From NCBI GenBank assembly GCA_052170555.1, contig JBQNAI010000001.1, positions 1-64,000 on the forward strand: 64,000 bases of DNA. The letters are read 5' to 3'. Each line of letters starts with the position of its first letter. Position 1 is the stretch's first letter. Below are positions 54,187 to 64,000 of this stretch, piece after piece. The position numbers were made by a program, and so were the translations under genes. The DNA is from Scybalousia_A sp052170555 (lineage in GTDB: Bacteria; Bacteroidota; Bacteroidia; Bacteroidales; P3). The notes beneath the pieces were generated by a model that worked only from the letters and a program-made list of their open reading frames with translations, did not search any database and was not told the origin of the DNA.

Positions 54187-57100
54187 ATGGGTAATCTATA
54201 CAAAGAATACAAACAACTTGACTTGACAGATATAGAGAAAAATATTCAGAACAAGTGGAATGAACAACACACGTTTGAACAGAGCATGAAAATTCGTGAA
54301 GGCAACAAACCGTTCATATTCTTTGAAGGTCCACCTTCTGCAAATGGTAAACCAGGTATACATCATGTTATGGCAAGAACGATAAAAGATATTTTTTGTC
54401 GTTACAAGAGTTTGAAAGGTTATTATGTTAGCCGAAAAGCAGGGTGGGACACACATGGGTTGCCGGTTGAGTTGGGTGTGGAAAAAACATTAGGTATAAC
54501 GAAAGAGGATATTGGAATAAAGATAACCGTAGAGGATTATAATAAAGCTTGTCGCAGTAGTGTAATGCAATTCAAAGATTTGTGGGATAGACTTACAATA
54601 CAGATGGGGTATTGGGTTGATTTGGATGATCCGTATATCACCTTTACTAATGAATACATAGAATCTGTGTGGTGGTTATTGGGCGAGATTTACAACAAAG
54701 GTTTATTGTATAAAGGCTATACTATTCAACCTTATTCACCGGCTGCGGGTACGGGATTGAGTTCTCATGAATTAAATATGCCTGGATGTTATAGAGATGT
54801 AAAAGATACAACTTGTGTGGCACAATTTAAAGTATCCAATAAACAATCTAGATCAAAGACTGTGCTCAATCTTTTAGGTGACAAGATTGATAATACATAT
54901 TTTTTAGCATGGACGACAACTCCTTGGACGCTTCCTTCCAACACAGCGTTAGCAGTAGGAGATAAAATTGATTATTGTTGCGTAGAATCATTTAATCAAT
55001 ACACTGGTGAGAAGATTATAGTTTTTCTTGCAAAGAATCTGCTTTATACTCATTTCAAAAAAGAGTATGAAGACGCTGATTTTGACACTTATAATAAAGG
55101 AGATAAAGATATACCCTGGAAAATATTGTTTGAATGCAAAGGTAAAGATATTGTGGGGATAGACTATGAACAGCTTATTCCATGGATACAACCCATGCCA
55201 AATGAAGGACAAGCTTTTAAAGTAATAAGTGGGGATTATGTTACCACAGAAGATGGTACAGGCATAGTTCACATTGCTCCAACTTTTGGTGCAGACGACG
55301 CAAGAGTAGCAAAAATAGCGAATATCACCCCTTTGTATTTGTTAGATAAGAATGGGAAAAAACAGCCCATGGTTGATAAAACGGGAAAATTGTTTTTAAT
55401 GAGTGATTTGGATAAGGACTATGTTAAAAAGTACATTAACAAAGAAATGTATTCAAAATATGAAGGTAGATTCGTTAAAAATGCTTATTCTCCTGAGCTT
55501 ACAGAAAAAGATACTACTTTGGATGTAGATTTATCAGTAGAACTAAAATCTGTAAATAAGGTTTTCAAAATAGAAAAGCACATCCATTCTTATCCTCACT
55601 GTTGGCGTACAGACAAGCCTGTGCTTTATTATCCTTTGGACTCTTGGTTTATTCGCACAACCGAAGTTAAAGACAAACTCATTTCCCTTAATAAGATTAT
55701 AAATTGGAAACCTAGAAGTACAGGAACGGGACGTTTTGGGAACTGGTTAGAAAATTTGGTAGATTGGAACCTTTCTCGGTCTCGTTTCTGGGGAACACCT
55801 CTTCCTATTTGGAGAACAGAGGATGGTAAAGAAGAAATATATATCAACAGTGTAAAAAAACTGTCTGATGAAATAGATAAATCAATTGCTATCGGGTTTA
55901 TGAAAAAAAATCCATATAAAACATCTGATTATAACGCTTTTGATTTGCACCGTCCATACATTGATAATGTTATTTTAGTTAGTTCGACAGGACAACCTAT
56001 GAAACGAGAAAGAGACTTGATTGACGTATGGTTTGATTCGGGAGCGATGCCTTTTGCTCAGCGACATTTTCCTTTTGAATGTACTATTGAAGAATTGAAA
56101 CAAAAATATTTTCCGGCAGATTTTATCGCCGAGGGTGTAGACCAGACTCGTGGTTGGTTTTTCACTCTACACACAATTGCAGCCATGGTAATGGGCGAGA
56201 TATCGTTTAAGAACGTATTATCAAATGGATTAGTGTTGGATAAACAAGGGAATAAAATGTCTAAACGGTTGGGTAATGCTATTGATCCATTTGAAATGAT
56301 GAATAAGTACGGTGCTGATGCCACACGTTGGTATATGATTTCAAACTCACAACCTTGGGAAAATTTAAAGTTCGATCCGTCAGGTATTGATGAAGTTCGG
56401 CGTAAATTCTTTGGAACTTTTTACAACACATATTCTTTTTTTGTACTTTACGCTAATATAGACGAATTTATTTATAAAGAACCTGATATAGAATATAATA
56501 AACGTCCGGAAATAGATCGTTGGATATTATCTTTGTTAAACACTTTGATAAAAGATGTGGATAACGATTTGAATGAATATGAGCCGACAAAGGCATCTAG
56601 GCGTATTGTTAACTTTGTGTGTGAAGATTTGTCTAATTGGTATGTTAGATTGTCTCGTCGTCGTTTTTGGAAGGGGGAATATAGTGAGGACAAGATAAGT
56701 GCTTATCAGACATTATATCGTTGTTTAGAGATTGTATCTCAATTGGGATCAGTGTTTGCACCTTTCTTTATGGATGAAATATATTCCAATTTGAACGAAG
56801 TGACTCATCGCAATAATTTCAATAGTGTGCATCTTAGTTATTTCCCTATCGTCAATGAGAACGAAATAGACAAAAATCTTGAAGTACAGATGGAACTTTC
56901 ACAAAAGATTTGTTCACTTGTTCTGTCATTAAGAAAACGTTATAATTTGAAAGTTCGTCAACCTTTGGCAAAGATAATGATTCCTTGTGATGAAATGATG
57001 CAACAACGTATAGAAAGAGTAAAAAATCTAATTCTTTCCGAAGTTAACATTAAAGAGATAGAATATTTAGATATACATAATGATGTTTTAGGTAAAACAA

Positions 57101-57618
57101 TAAAAGCTAATTTTAAAACTTTAGGACCTAAATATGGGAAGATGATGAAACTTTTGGCTGCAAAAATTAGTATATTGCCGCAAGAGTATATAACAAAACT
57201 TGAAACGGAAGGATCTCTATCCATAAAAGTGGGAGAAAGTGATGTGGTGATAGAATTGGATGATGTTGAGATTGCGACGAAAGACATAGAAGGATGGGTC
57301 GTTGCTAATGAAGGAGTATTAACAGTTGCATTAGATGTGACTATTACTGATGCCTTACGAAAAGAGGCTATATGTAGAGAATTGATTAACCGTATTCAAA
57401 ATATTAGAAAGGAAAATGATTTTGAAGTTACAGATAATATATTGGTATGGATAGAAAACGATACTTTACTGTCAGAGGCTATAGCAATGTATAGAGATTA
57501 TATTTGTAGTGAAACTCTAACAAAGGAACTTATATTGATAGAAAAAGTAGATAACCCGATAAGCAAAATAGATATAATTGAGGGTAAAAATTTAGCCATA
57601 GAAATCAAAAAGGCGTAA
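54187..57618 (+). CDS. ileS: Isoleucine--tRNA ligase
   Basis: Class I synthetase of 1143 residues, the long form typical of Bacteroidota. The HIGH motif is GIHH (57-60) in PPSANGKPGIHH, the editing domain (CP1) spans ~190-420, and KMSKR is at 690-694. The anticodon-binding domain and a C-terminal extension follow. Head of a plus-strand run with ansA and the heptose kinase gene. Confidence 0.97.
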   Translation: MGNLYKEYKQLDLTDIEKNIQNKWNEQHTFEQSMKIREGNKPFIFFEGPPSANGKPGIHHVMARTIKDIFCRYKSLKGYYVSRKAGWDTHGLPVELGVEKTLGITKEDIGIKITVEDYNKACRSSVMQFKDLWDRLTIQMGYWVDLDDPYITFTNEYIESVWWLLGEIYNKGLLYKGYTIQPYSPAAGTGLSSHELNMPGCYRDVKDTTCVAQFKVSNKQSRSKTVLNLLGDKIDNTYFLAWTTTPWTLPSNTALAVGDKIDYCCVESFNQYTGEKIIVFLAKNLLYTHFKKEYEDADFDTYNKGDKDIPWKILFECKGKDIVGIDYEQLIPWIQPMPNEGQAFKVISGDYVTTEDGTGIVHIAPTFGADDARVAKIANITPLYLLDKNGKKQPMVDKTGKLFLMSDLDKDYVKKYINKEMYSKYEGRFVKNAYSPELTEKDTTLDVDLSVELKSVNKVFKIEKHIHSYPHCWRTDKPVLYYPLDSWFIRTTEVKDKLISLNKIINWKPRSTGTGRFGNWLENLVDWNLSRSRFWGTPLPIWRTEDGKEEIYINSVKKLSDEIDKSIAIGFMKKNPYKTSDYNAFDLHRPYIDNVILVSSTGQPMKRERDLIDVWFDSGAMPFAQRHFPFECTIEELKQKYFPADFIAEGVDQTRGWFFTLHTIAAMVMGEISFKNVLSNGLVLDKQGNKMSKRLGNAIDPFEMMNKYGADATRWYMISNSQPWENLKFDPSGIDEVRRKFFGTFYNTYSFFVLYANIDEFIYKEPDIEYNKRPEIDRWILSLLNTLIKDVDNDLNEYEPTKASRRIVNFVCEDLSNWYVRLSRRRFWKGEYSEDKISAYQTLYRCLEIVSQLGSVFAPFFMDEIYSNLNEVTHRNNFNSVHLSYFPIVNENEIDKNLEVQMELSQKICSLVLSLRKRYNLKVRQPLAKIMIPCDEMMQQRIERVKNLILSEVNIKEIEYLDIHNDVLGKTIKANFKTLGPKYGKMMKLLAAKISILPQEYITKLETEGSLSIKVGESDVVIELDDVEIATKDIEGWVVANEGVLTVALDVTITDALRKEAICRELINRIQNIRKENDFEVTDNILVWIENDTLLSEAIAMYRDYICSETLTKELILIEKVDNPISKIDIIEGKNLAIEIKKA

Positions 57619-57674
57619 GATGTATGTAATGTAATTATATAATCGGGATAGGTTGAATCTTTAACAAAAAAGCA

Positions 57675-58682
57675 ATGAAGAAAATTCTTATCATGTACAC
57701 AGGTGGAACAATTGGTATGGTAAAGGATACGAGAACGAATGCCCTGACACCCTTTGATATGCATAGAATATATGAGGTTTTGCCTATATTGAAAAAAATA
57801 GATTGCAACATACACACTTATCAATGTGATCCCATTATTGACTCCTCTGATATGAATGCAGATAAATGGATAGAACTTGCAACACTTATTGATCACAATT
57901 ATTTAAAATACGATGGCTTTGTTATTTTGCATGGAACAGATACGATGTCTTACACAGCTTCAGTACTAAGTTTTCTTTTGAAAAATTTAAATAAGCCTGT
58001 AATTATCACAGGTAGCCAATTACCTCTTGGAATGATAAGAACTGATGGAAGAGATAATATTATTTCTGCAGTGGAAATTGCATCTAATAGTGAGATAATT
58101 ATTCCTGAGGTTTGTATTTTTTTTGGCAACAAACTTTACCGTGGTAATCGTACTACAAAAATTAATGCAGAGTATTTTGAAGCATTTTATTCTGGTAATT
58201 TTCCTTCGCTTGCTAAAGTTGGAATCAATATTTCATACAAGGAGCACTTAATTTTACCTACCACTACTCAAAAATTTAAAGTTTATCTTAAGCTTTGCAG
58301 AGATATAGTTATAATGAAAATTCATCCTTGTGTGAATAAGGAATATTTGGATGCAATAAGCAATATCCCGAATCTCAAAGGTGTTATAATGGAAACTTAC
58401 GGATCAGGGAATGCACCTACAAACGAATGGTTTTTACAAAAAATTGAAGATATGATCAACAAAGGTATTATCATAATGAATGTAACTCAATGTAAAGCTG
58501 GGAGTGTAGAAATGGGACATTATCAAGCAAGTTGTGATTTAAGAGATATGGGAGTGATAAGTGGAAAGGATATTACGACAGAAGCTGCTTTAGGTAAAAT
58601 GATGTTCGTTTTGGGCAACTTTGTTGAAAGGGAAAAACAAATAGAACTGTTAAATAAAAATATTCGGGGGGAAATTTCATAA
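57675..58682 (+). CDS. ansA: L-asparaginase, type I
   Basis: Hydrolyses asparagine to aspartate and ammonia. Both Thr motifs are present: MYTGGTIGM (Thr12) and LHGTDTMSYTAS, plus ITGSQLPLG. 335 residues, no signal peptide, so cytoplasmic (type I). 56 nt after ileS. Matches the amino-acid-using lifestyle suggested by glsA and iorAB. Confidence 0.94.
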   Translation: MKKILIMYTGGTIGMVKDTRTNALTPFDMHRIYEVLPILKKIDCNIHTYQCDPIIDSSDMNADKWIELATLIDHNYLKYDGFVILHGTDTMSYTASVLSFLLKNLNKPVIITGSQLPLGMIRTDGRDNIISAVEIASNSEIIIPEVCIFFGNKLYRGNRTTKINAEYFEAFYSGNFPSLAKVGINISYKEHLILPTTTQKFKVYLKLCRDIVIMKIHPCVNKEYLDAISNIPNLKGVIMETYGSGNAPTNEWFLQKIEDMINKGIIIMNVTQCKAGSVEMGHYQASCDLRDMGVISGKDITTEAALGKMMFVLGNFVEREKQIELLNKNIRGEIS

Positions 58683-58692
58683 ATAAACTGTT

Positions 58693-59685
58693 ATGGATTA
58701 TAAAAAGATTTTTGAAGATTTCAATCATTTGAATATACTTATTATTGGAGATGTCATGATTGATTCATACCAATGGGGTAAAGTAGAACGAATATCGCCG
58801 GAGGCACCGGTACCCATTTGTTCAGTCCAAAAGATAGAACATCGTTTGGGAGGAGCAGGAAATGTCGCTTTAAATATTATGGCAATGGGGGCAACTCCTA
58901 TACTTTGTAGTGTTGTAGGGAAAGATAATAATGAAGAAATTTTGATAAATCTCCTGCAGCAATATAACATGAGTAGCCAGGGGATAGTTCTTAGTGATTC
59001 GCGTCCGACAACTATTAAAACGAGAATTATAGGGAATAATGTTCAAATGCTTAGAATAGATAAGGAGATTACTAGTCTTTTAAATCAAGAAGAAGAATCT
59101 GCTTTACTTAATAGAATAAAATCTACCATTGACCAGCAACAGATAGATGCAATCATATTTCAGGATTATGACAAAGGTGTTATTACAAAAAAAATTATAG
59201 AACAAACAGTTCAACTTGCAAAGCAAAAGAATATACCTACGACAGTGGACCCTAAGCACAGAAACTTTTCTCTTTATAAAGGCGTCAATTTATTTAAACC
59301 TAACCTGAAAGAGCTAAAAGAAGGATTAAAAATAGAGTTTGATCAACCGACATTAGACAATTTATCAGATGCTTCATTATTATTGCACGATAAACAAAAT
59401 ATTTCTTATATTTTTATAACATTAAGTGAATATGGAGTGTTTATTGCAGACTATACGAATAAAAATGCTATGATTCATTTAATACCAGCACATCTGCGAA
59501 AAATAGCTGATGTAAGTGGAGCAGGGGATACGGTTATTAGCGTTGCAACGTTATGCGTAGCATTACAATTACCCGTAATAGATGTTGCTAAAATTAGTAA
59601 TCTTGCAGGAGGGTTGGTATGTGAGGTAGTTGGTGTTGTACCCATAGACAAAAAACGTCTTTACCAGGAACTTATTGTCAAATGA
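58693..59685 (+). CDS. rfaE1: D-glycero-beta-D-manno-heptose-7-phosphate kinase
   Basis: PfkB-family sugar kinase of 330 residues (kinase half of HldE, no nucleotidyltransferase domain fused). Motifs: IIGDVMIDSYQWG near the N terminus, EHRLGGAGNVALN, and VSGAGDTVISV with the catalytic Asp. Makes ADP-heptose precursor for LPS core. Begins 10 nt after ansA. lpxD lies 2 kb downstream on the same strand. Confidence 0.88.
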   Translation: MDYKKIFEDFNHLNILIIGDVMIDSYQWGKVERISPEAPVPICSVQKIEHRLGGAGNVALNIMAMGATPILCSVVGKDNNEEILINLLQQYNMSSQGIVLSDSRPTTIKTRIIGNNVQMLRIDKEITSLLNQEEESALLNRIKSTIDQQQIDAIIFQDYDKGVITKKIIEQTVQLAKQKNIPTTVDPKHRNFSLYKGVNLFKPNLKELKEGLKIEFDQPTLDNLSDASLLLHDKQNISYIFITLSEYGVFIADYTNKNAMIHLIPAHLRKIADVSGAGDTVISVATLCVALQLPVIDVAKISNLAGGLVCEVVGVVPIDKKRLYQELIVK

Positions 59686-59873
59686 ATTGACTTATCATTT
59701 TACTCTGATTAAATAAGGAATTATGACATTAGAAATTATTGTGTGTTTTAGGGATATTGTGTTTTAAAATGAAATTTAATTAGATTTAAGGTATAATGAT
59801 ATTATCAGAGTACGCAAATCAAATGTTGATAGAGGATTACAATATAATTAATTATAAAGGCTAGGAAATAGAT

Positions 59874-60557
59874 ATGAATTTTACAAATGAATTTAAACTT
59901 TTCGCGACCAAAGGGAGAAATATTAATTCTCTAACTTTGGAGCGTTATAGTAGGTATTTTAATATAAGGAATGCTTACATAAATCCAACAATCATAGAAG
60001 AACGGCAATTAAACGTAGCACAGATGGATGTTTTTTCTCGTTTAATGATGGACCGAATAATATTTTTGGGGACAGCTATTGACGACGATGTAGCTAATAT
60101 TATTCAAGCACAGTTATTGTTTTTAGAGAGCACGGATTCTCGTAATGATATACAAATTTATTTAAATTCTCCTGGGGGATATGTGCAGGCAGGTCTTGGT
60201 ATATATGATACTATGCAATATATACGTCCTGATGTCGCAACTATTTGTACTGGTTTAGCTGCAAGTATGGCTTCTGTTTTGTTATGTGCCGGAACTCATA
60301 AGAAGCGTTCAGCATTAGAACATTCAAGAGTTATGATTCATCAACCTATGGGTGGTGCTCAAGGACAAGCATCAGATATAGTAATAGCAGCAACGGAAAT
60401 TTTGAAAACAAAGAAAGAATTATATACCATTATTTCCAAACACAGTGGGCAATCCTGTGAAAAAATAGAGGCTGACGGGGATAGGGATCACTGGCTAACG
60501 AGTAGAGAAGCTCTAGAATATGGTATGATTGACGAAATCTTAATACGTAAAAAATAG
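59874..60557 (+). CDS. clpP: ATP-dependent Clp protease proteolytic subunit
   Basis: Serine protease that forms tetradecamers and works with ClpX or ClpA. 227 residues: Ser131 in GLAASMAS, His156 in MIHQPMGG, and an Asp further on complete the triad. The usual partner clpX is not adjacent. 1 nt separates its stop codon from the next gene. Confidence 0.96.
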   Translation: MNFTNEFKLFATKGRNINSLTLERYSRYFNIRNAYINPTIIEERQLNVAQMDVFSRLMMDRIIFLGTAIDDDVANIIQAQLLFLESTDSRNDIQIYLNSPGGYVQAGLGIYDTMQYIRPDVATICTGLAASMASVLLCAGTHKKRSALEHSRVMIHQPMGGAQGQASDIVIAATEILKTKKELYTIISKHSGQSCEKIEADGDRDHWLTSREALEYGMIDEILIRKK

Positions 60558-60558
60558 A

Positions 60559-61656
60559 ATGAAAAAAGTATTTTTAATATTTTTTGTTATTTTGACATGT
60601 TTGTTAGTATCTTGTTCTAGGGGTAATAGATTGGTAATAGAAATTCCGGAGATGAGTGAGGCAGAAGTTTATATAATATATCAAGATCCGGATATGATTA
60701 ACAATCGTACTCAGGAAGAGATAGTTAAAACTGAGATAAAAAATGGCAAATGCAATATCAGTTTGGATACATTACAATTTACAGAGAAAAGAAAGGAATG
60801 CTCTCTAACTATTGTTAATAAGAATAAAAAATTCGGAATAAATCTACCTTTAATGGTAGAAAAGGGTAAAACTATAACGTTGAAAATTAAAGGTGTAAGT
60901 GATTATTTGAGTGGAAAATCAATACTCAAAGTTTCCTATCAGGGGAGTAGGTTTGCAGAAGATTTTTCTGATTTTTGGCAAAAGATTAATGATTCTTTTA
61001 TAGAGTTAACCCATACAAAGAACAATCTAAAGATGTTTACTAAACAAGTTGGTATATATAAAGATTTTATAACGAAGTATCCCGAAAGCGGTTATCCATA
61101 TTCTGTATTGATAAGTGAGATGCAGATGTTACGGGATAATGATAATCCTATAATGAAGTATTGTGCAGCTTTGGTGAATGAGAAAAGTGATAATATTTGG
61201 CATAAATATTTCGTTGAGGCATATAAATATAAAGTAACAAAACAGTCAACAATTTCTACGCTTGTATTTTCAGCACAGGATAAGGATGGCAGAGTTTTTA
61301 CTGAAAGAGATATTAAAGGCAGACTAGTACTGGTAGACTTTTGGGCTTCATGGTGTAAACCGTGTTTAGAGAGTCTCCCTAAATTGAAACAAATTTATGA
61401 TAGATTTAAAGAAAAAGGGCTCACGGTGGTTTCTATCAGTTTAGACATGAATCCAAACGATTGGATTAAATTTTCAGAGAAAAATTCATTTAGTTGGCTT
61501 TCTCTTTTAGGAGATGGACAAGAAATAACACAACGATACGATTTTAAATATATTCCGTATTTTTTGATCGCCGATGAAAAAGGTAAAATATTGCAAAGAG
61601 GTATTGAAATTGACAAATTAGAAGAATTTATAAGACAATATTTGGTAAATAATTGA
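60559..61656 (+). CDS. TlpA-like thioredoxin-domain lipoprotein
   Basis: Lipoprotein signal with lipobox LLVSC. An N-terminal beta domain (~20-130) of the kind that precedes TlpA in Bacteroidota (DUF4369-like), a helical linker, then a thioredoxin domain with WASWCKPCLESLP (Cys266, Cys269) and YIPYFLIADEKGKI (the cis-Pro loop). Reduces or shuffles disulfides in the periplasm. 365 residues. The stop codon lies just ahead of lpxD. Confidence 0.9.
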   Translation: MKKVFLIFFVILTCLLVSCSRGNRLVIEIPEMSEAEVYIIYQDPDMINNRTQEEIVKTEIKNGKCNISLDTLQFTEKRKECSLTIVNKNKKFGINLPLMVEKGKTITLKIKGVSDYLSGKSILKVSYQGSRFAEDFSDFWQKINDSFIELTHTKNNLKMFTKQVGIYKDFITKYPESGYPYSVLISEMQMLRDNDNPIMKYCAALVNEKSDNIWHKYFVEAYKYKVTKQSTISTLVFSAQDKDGRVFTERDIKGRLVLVDFWASWCKPCLESLPKLKQIYDRFKEKGLTVVSISLDMNPNDWIKFSEKNSFSWLSLLGDGQEITQRYDFKYIPYFLIADEKGKILQRGIEIDKLEEFIRQYLVNN

Positions 61657-61673
61657 TAAAAGTATTATTGAAG

Positions 61674-62708
61674 ATGGAATTTTCAGCAGAACAGATTGCC
61701 GAGTTTCTACAAGGGAAAGTAGAGGGTAATAAAAAAGTTATAGTAAATAAGGTTTGCAAGATAGAAGAAGGAGAGCAAGGTGCCATATCTTTTTTAGCTA
61801 ATATTAAATATGTACCTTTTATTTATGAAACAAAAGCATCAATTGTTATAATCAATAATGAGTTTATTTTGGAAAGAAAGACAAATGCCACGCTTATCAG
61901 AGTAAAAGATGCATATAGTTCGTTTGCATCACTTTTGAAGTTGTACAATAGATATAGGTTTAATCGTACTGGTATATCTTCATTAGCATTTATAAATGAT
62001 AGTGTAACCCTACAAGAAAATTGTTATATAGGAGAGTATTCTGTTTTAGATAAGGGGGTAAAAGTGGGAAAGAATACGAGAATATATCCACAAGTATATA
62101 TAGGTGATAATACCATAATAGGTGATAACGTTATCATTTATCCTGGAGTCAAGATATATCATGACGTAGTTATTGGTGATAATTGTATTATTCATTCCGG
62201 TGCAGTAATAGGAGCAGATGGCTTTGGATTCGCTCCTTTAGATGATGGCAGTCTAAGAAAAATAGAACAGATAGGGAACGTTATTATAGAGGAGAATGTA
62301 GAGATTGGGGCTAATACTTGTGTAGATCGTTCTACTATTGGTTCAACGGTGATACATAGAGGTGTTAAGATAGATAATCTTTGTCAAATTGCCCACAATG
62401 TCAGTGTAGGTAACAGTACTGTAATGTCTGCCCAAACAGGTCTTGCTGGGAGTACTCAATTAGGTAAGAATTGTTTTGTTGGTGGTCAAGTAGGTTTTGC
62501 AGGACATATAAAGATTGGAGACCGTGTCCAAGTAGGGGCTCAGAGTGGTGTAATGACAGACGTACAGGATGATGCACAATTGTTAGGATCGCCTGCTTTT
62601 CCTCCAAAGGAATGGATGCGATCATATGTTTGTTTTAAAAGACTTCCTGATTTGGAAAAAAAAGTAAGAGAGTTAGAAAATAAATTGAGAACCAAAGCAG
62701 ATAATTGA
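61674..62708 (+). CDS. lpxD: UDP-3-O-acylglucosamine N-acyltransferase
   Basis: Third step of lipid A synthesis: adds an acyl chain from ACP to the 2-amino group. Start set at ATG 61674 (MEFSAEQIAEFL); a TTG at 61653 overlaps the preceding gene. The N-terminal uridine-binding domain (1-100) is followed by hexapeptide repeats (~105-300: IGDNTIIGDNVIIYPGVK, GADGFGFAP, IAHNVSVGNST with the catalytic His). Ends in a short helix. 344 residues. Confidence 0.95.
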   Translation: MEFSAEQIAEFLQGKVEGNKKVIVNKVCKIEEGEQGAISFLANIKYVPFIYETKASIVIINNEFILERKTNATLIRVKDAYSSFASLLKLYNRYRFNRTGISSLAFINDSVTLQENCYIGEYSVLDKGVKVGKNTRIYPQVYIGDNTIIGDNVIIYPGVKIYHDVVIGDNCIIHSGAVIGADGFGFAPLDDGSLRKIEQIGNVIIEENVEIGANTCVDRSTIGSTVIHRGVKIDNLCQIAHNVSVGNSTVMSAQTGLAGSTQLGKNCFVGGQVGFAGHIKIGDRVQVGAQSGVMTDVQDDAQLLGSPAFPPKEWMRSYVCFKRLPDLEKKVRELENKLRTKADN

Positions 62709-62733
62709 GAAATTCACATATATAATATTCTTG

Positions 62734-64000
62734 ATGCAAATTATTGATAATATAAAGAATAAGATAAACTCCTTATCTGTGATAGAATTGGTGGATATCT
62801 TTTCGTTGTCGGTTCTAATTAGTGGCATTATTTATTCTCCTTTTCTATTTACTATGGGTCTTATCTTTATGATATTGAGGATTTTATTTATAGGAAAGGT
62901 TAAACAAAAAATATTATTATTGAAAAAAAAATACAAAATTTTAATTTGTTTACTGAGTATCTATATTCTGAATATTATAGGACTAATTTGGACTACAAAT
63001 ATAAAAGATGCGTGTTTTGAACTTAATCACAAATTACCTTTTTTAATACTCCCTTTATTTCTCTTGATTATCTCTCCTATCCAAAAGAATATTTTAAATA
63101 CCATTATTATTATTTATATTACTCTTATTGCAAGTGGTATTATTATAGGAATAACTCATTACATTATTGATCCGTATGTGGACAGTAGAGTTCTTATTCC
63201 AACGGCAAGAAATATCTCTTTTGCTTTTCATATTTGTTTTGCGATTTCAGTAATGGTAATAGAGGCTTATAAAAATAGAAAATTACGAAAATATTTTATC
63301 TCCTTATCTCTTTTGTTTTGTGCATACCTATTTATTGCTTCTCTTATAAGTGGAATAGTTTCCATTTTTATTCTTGTTTTTTGCGGATTTATTTATATAT
63401 TGAAAAAATTAAATAAAATTTATTCATTAATTGCTATTGTGATTTTAATATTTATTATATCTTCATCTGCTTACTGGCTATGCAAACAATATGATAATTA
63501 TTTTACACCAAAAGAAGAATTTTTTTTCGGAAGAAATAAAAAAACCTCTTTAGGTAATATTTATCTTATTACTGAGAATAAATCTATAGAAAATGGATAT
63601 TATGTCAATAAATATATGTGTCCCAAGGAGGTAAATAATATGTGGCAGAAACGGACTGGATTGAAGTTGTCGGATTATTGTGAAGGGAAACAAGGAGTAG
63701 AAAATTATAGGTATTATAATGTGATATATCGTTATCTAAATTCTAAAGGACTGAGGAAAGATGCAAAAGGAGTAGCACAATTGTCAAATAATGATATTGA
63801 GAATATAAAAAGAGGATATTCTAACTATATCTACGCAGAAAAGTTTTCTCTGCGTCCGAGATTATATCAAACTTTCTACGAATTTGAACATTATTTACGT
63901 ACAGGTGAAGTAGAAGACATGTCCATAATTCAGAGATATTTTTGGTCAAAAAATGCAATAGATATAATCAAAAAATATCCAATATTTGGTTGTGGGACCG
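62734..64000 (+). CDS. O-antigen ligase-like membrane protein, 3' end outside window
   Basis: ATG at 62734, 26 nt after lpxD, open to the window end (422 codons). About seven hydrophobic segments in residues 20-250 (FSLSVLISGIIYSPFLFTMG onwards), then a large periplasmic loop with RPRLYQTFYEF, QRYFWSKNAIDIIKKYPIFGCGT, the pattern of Wzy/O-antigen ligase-type proteins. It could be a ligase for O-antigen or a polymerase; the decisive C-terminal part is missing. Fits the LPS context of lpxD and the heptose kinase gene. Confidence 0.8.
   Translation, partial: MQIIDNIKNKINSLSVIELVDIFSLSVLISGIIYSPFLFTMGLIFMILRILFIGKVKQKILLLKKKYKILICLLSIYILNIIGLIWTTNIKDACFELNHKLPFLILPLFLLIISPIQKNILNTIIIIYITLIASGIIIGITHYIIDPYVDSRVLIPTARNISFAFHICFAISVMVIEAYKNRKLRKYFISLSLLFCAYLFIASLISGIVSIFILVFCGFIYILKKLNKIYSLIAIVILIFIISSSAYWLCKQYDNYFTPKEEFFFGRNKKTSLGNIYLITENKSIENGYYVNKYMCPKEVNNMWQKRTGLKLSDYCEGKQGVENYRYYNVIYRYLNSKGLRKDAKGVAQLSNNDIENIKRGYSNYIYAEKFSLRPRLYQTFYEFEHYLRTGEVEDMSIIQRYFWSKNAIDIIKKYPIFGCGT

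Noticed and set aside
54187..57618. Fusion or insertion in the unusually long ileS
   Set aside because: Length above 1100 residues is normal for the Bacteroidota-type enzyme; motifs are in the expected order.

Overview
This AT-rich window (roughly two thirds A+T by eye) looks like chromosome of a member of the Bacteroidota, most likely order Bacteroidales. The evidence is the genes and signals themselves. Two surface proteins end in type IX secretion (T9SS) sorting domains. Many genes are preceded by the phylum's TAnnTTTG -7 box, often with a TTG or TTTG -33 box about 19-21 bases upstream. Typical Bacteroidota gene orders are present (purN / acpP-fabF-rnc; beta-barrel protein - uppS - bamA - two Skp-like genes), as is the phylum's EF-G2 paralogue. 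The inferred physiology is anaerobic and fermentative on amino acids: glutaminase, asparaginase, a 2-oxoacid:ferredoxin oxidoreductase (iorAB), acetate kinase and flavodoxin. Isoprenoids come from the DXP/MEP route (dxs, ispG). No rRNA, CRISPR array, insertion sequence or prophage was seen.

Layout. 1-2.2 kb: 3' part of a repeat-rich T9SS adhesin. 2.2-5.5 kb: flavodoxin, release factor 2 (read through a programmed frameshift) and a short ComEC-like protein. 5.8-10.5 kb: dxs, an Omp28-like T9SS cargo and folE. 10.8-18.2 kb (minus strand): an MsbA-type ABC transporter followed by a sulfatase-fold membrane protein that has lost its catalytic residues; a mtnN-luxS-merR-ddl run; and purN-guaD. 18.4-20.7 kb: acpP-fabF-rnc. 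20.7-22.9 kb: a gene graveyard with at least two decayed minus-strand genes. 23-30.4 kb: lipA, an array of three palindromes, then an outer-membrane assembly operon (unknown small protein, barrel protein, uppS, bamA, two Skp-like chaperones) and tRNA-Leu. 30.7-37.7 kb: TPR lipoprotein, sugar nucleotidyltransferase, cinA, iorAB. 37.8-38.5 kb: a decayed plus-strand gene. 38.7-46.5 kb: a membrane-anchored Skp-like protein, glutaminase, TPR protein + ispG, and EF-G2. 47-53.5 kb (minus): aspS, an acyltransferase and ackA, then a Gate-domain transporter and a porin-like protein. 53.9-64 kb: tRNA-Phe, ileS, ansA, heptose kinase, clpP, a TlpA-like thioredoxin lipoprotein, lpxD and the start of an O-antigen ligase-like gene.

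Much of the window serves the cell envelope: undecaprenyl phosphate (dxs, ispG, uppS), outer-membrane protein insertion (bamA and three Skp-like proteins), LPS (lpxD, heptose kinase, O-antigen ligase-like), peptidoglycan (ddl) and T9SS cargo. The rest is translation (ileS, aspS, prfB, fusA2, two tRNAs), cofactor and methyl-cycle metabolism, and amino-acid catabolism.

The points most worth a second look are the catalytically dead LtaS-like protein encoded directly after an MsbA-type transporter, the EF-G2 with an altered GTPase centre, an IspG lacking most of the middle domain usual in this phylum, a set of very long near-perfect hairpins at gene ends together with a recurring AAAGTGTGAGATTAAT motif, and a palindromic operator-like site upstream of glutaminase. 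No clear new multi-gene defence or conflict system was found.
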